From positions 62,001-126,000 of the forward strand of contig JANXXU010000030.1 in the NCBI GenBank assembly GCA_025350465.1: a stretch of DNA of 64,000 nt, written 5' to 3'. The notes beneath the pieces were generated by a model. It was not told where the DNA came from. It made no database searches and worked only from the letters and a program-made list of their open reading frames with translations. Below are positions 63,325-64,000 of the stretch, in pieces. Position 1 is the stretch's first letter; every line of letters begins with the position of its first letter. A program made the position numbers and the translations under genes. Source of the stretch: Alphaproteobacteria bacterium. Its GTDB lineage: Bacteria; Pseudomonadota; Alphaproteobacteria; Micropepsales; Micropepsaceae.

Positions 63325-64000
63325 ATGAATCTCGATTTTACATCGGCGGAAGAGGCATTTCGCGCCGAAGTGCACCAATTCATCAAGACCGGTTACCCCG
63401 AGCGCATCAGAGGCAAGTCGCGCGGTGAGTTCACCGGCAAGGAGGATTTTCTTGCCTGGCATCGGGCCCTCTACAAGCAAGGTTGGATCGCGCCCTCGTG
63501 GCCGAAGGAATATGGCGGTACGGGGTGGAGTTCGACCCAGAAATACATCTTCTCCGAAGAGTGTGCGCGCGCCGACACGCCGATGGTGCTGCCGTTCGGC
63601 GTCGCGATGGTGGGGCCGGTGATCTACACCTTCGCCAGCGACGAGCAAAAGAAAGAGCACCTACCGAAAATTCTATCCGGCGATGTTTGGTGGTGCCAAG
63701 GGTACTCCGAGCCTGGATCCGGCTCGGACCTTGCCAGCCTCAAGACGACCGCGGTGCGCGAGGGCGACCATTACATCGTCAACGGCCAGAAGACGTGGAC
63801 GACGCTGGCGCAATATGCGGATTGGATCTTCTGCTTGGTGCGGACGGATCCGAAGGCCAAGCAGCAGGAGGGTATCTCCTTCTTGCTCATCGACATGAAG
63901 ACGCCCGGCGTTTCGGTGCGGCCGATCATTACGATGGATGGCGCACACGAGGTGAACGAGGTGTTCCTCGACAACGTCAACGTGCCGGTCAAGAATCTCA
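63325..64000 (+). CDS. acyl-CoA dehydrogenase, N-terminal part (truncated by window end)
   Basis: The first 225 codons of an FAD-dependent acyl-CoA dehydrogenase are present. The gene begins with ATG 63325 after CAGGAGG. The FAD/substrate region QGYSEPGSGSDLASLKT and the VNGQKTWTT segment are typical for the middle domain, and the sequence ends within the beta domain (VNEVFLDNVNVPVKNL). It would oxidise an acyl-CoA, possibly a branched or aromatic acyl chain. The catalytic Glu lies beyond 64000, so the subclass cannot be fixed. Confidence 0.9.
   Translation, partial: MNLDFTSAEEAFRAEVHQFIKTGYPERIRGKSRGEFTGKEDFLAWHRALYKQGWIAPSWPKEYGGTGWSSTQKYIFSEECARADTPMVLPFGVAMVGPVIYTFASDEQKKEHLPKILSGDVWWCQGYSEPGSGSDLASLKTTAVREGDHYIVNGQKTWTTLAQYADWIFCLVRTDPKAKQQEGISFLLIDMKTPGVSVRPIITMDGAHEVNEVFLDNVNVPVKNL

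Noticed and set aside
1-64000. tRNA, rRNA and prophage genes
   Set aside because: No T-loop plus acceptor arrangement, rRNA segment, integrase or phage structural gene was recognised.

Overview
The window is chromosomal DNA of a GC-rich alphaproteobacterium, most likely of the order Hyphomicrobiales (Rhizobiales) or a close relative. This is inferred from conserved gene blocks (VOC-ruvX; pyrB with a dihydroorotase-like partner, then plsY, dprA and topA; gatC-gatA-gatB; dapA-smpB; folK, rpoZ, rsh, pyrE, pdxJ, acpS, lepB, rnc, era, recO, parC), from a two-hairpin intergenic repeat of the Rhizobium intergenic mosaic (RIME-like) type at 36131-36223, and from TTG/GTG starts with ATGA/GTGA coupling. 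No rRNA, tRNA, CRISPR array, transposase or phage gene was seen. Both window ends cut through gene neighbourhoods: the last gene, an acyl-CoA dehydrogenase, is truncated at 64000.

Region 1 (1-9801) begins with an FAD oxidoreductase and a paraoxonase-like lactonase. A zinc-uptake locus follows on the minus strand: a DUF2946-like His/Cys protein, an outer-membrane porin, ZnuA and ZnuB, with no ZnuC ATPase in the window. It faces a 50-residue histidine-rich secreted peptide with a palindromic operator candidate. A CbpA-type DnaJ with its CbpM modulator and a GH172-type glycosidase complete the region.

Region 2 (9847-21765) holds rnr, topA and dprA. Between rnr and topA lies an accessory block: an isoquinoline 1-oxidoreductase-type molybdenum hydroxylase (iorA-iorB), two cytochromes c, an MFS transporter and a MarR regulator. 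Region 3 (21766-24953) lies between dprA and plsY. It carries a nested palindrome, short repeats, a cytochrome c lipoprotein, a SnoaL-like secreted protein, a secreted protein built of 33-residue Cys/Trp/His/Asp/Arg repeats, and a 33-residue membrane peptide. These are the least familiar genes in the window.

Region 4 (24960-43409) contains phospholipid and pyrimidine synthesis (plsY, pyrB and a dihydroorotase homologue lacking its HxH zinc site), two transporters, ruvX, the gatCAB amidotransferase, a soluble lytic transglycosylase, dapA, smpB, a YedY-like molybdoenzyme, an MliC lipoprotein, a DMT exporter, a family 5 uracil-DNA glycosylase and a NYN-domain protein. Region 5 (43608-49321) is a storage-lipid cluster (SDR, phasin, alpha/beta hydrolase, wax ester synthase/DGAT, TetR regulator, second hydrolase). 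A candidate promoter whose -35 box lies in a perfect 10-bp palindrome precedes the wax ester synthase.

Region 6 (49598-64000) runs from folK through the stringent-response enzyme Rsh, pyrE, pdxJ, acpS, two tandem signal peptidase I genes, rnc, era, recO and parC, then a GST, a DUF1289 protein and the truncated acyl-CoA dehydrogenase. A minus-strand SDH/ClpP-class membrane protease sits between acpS and the first lepB.
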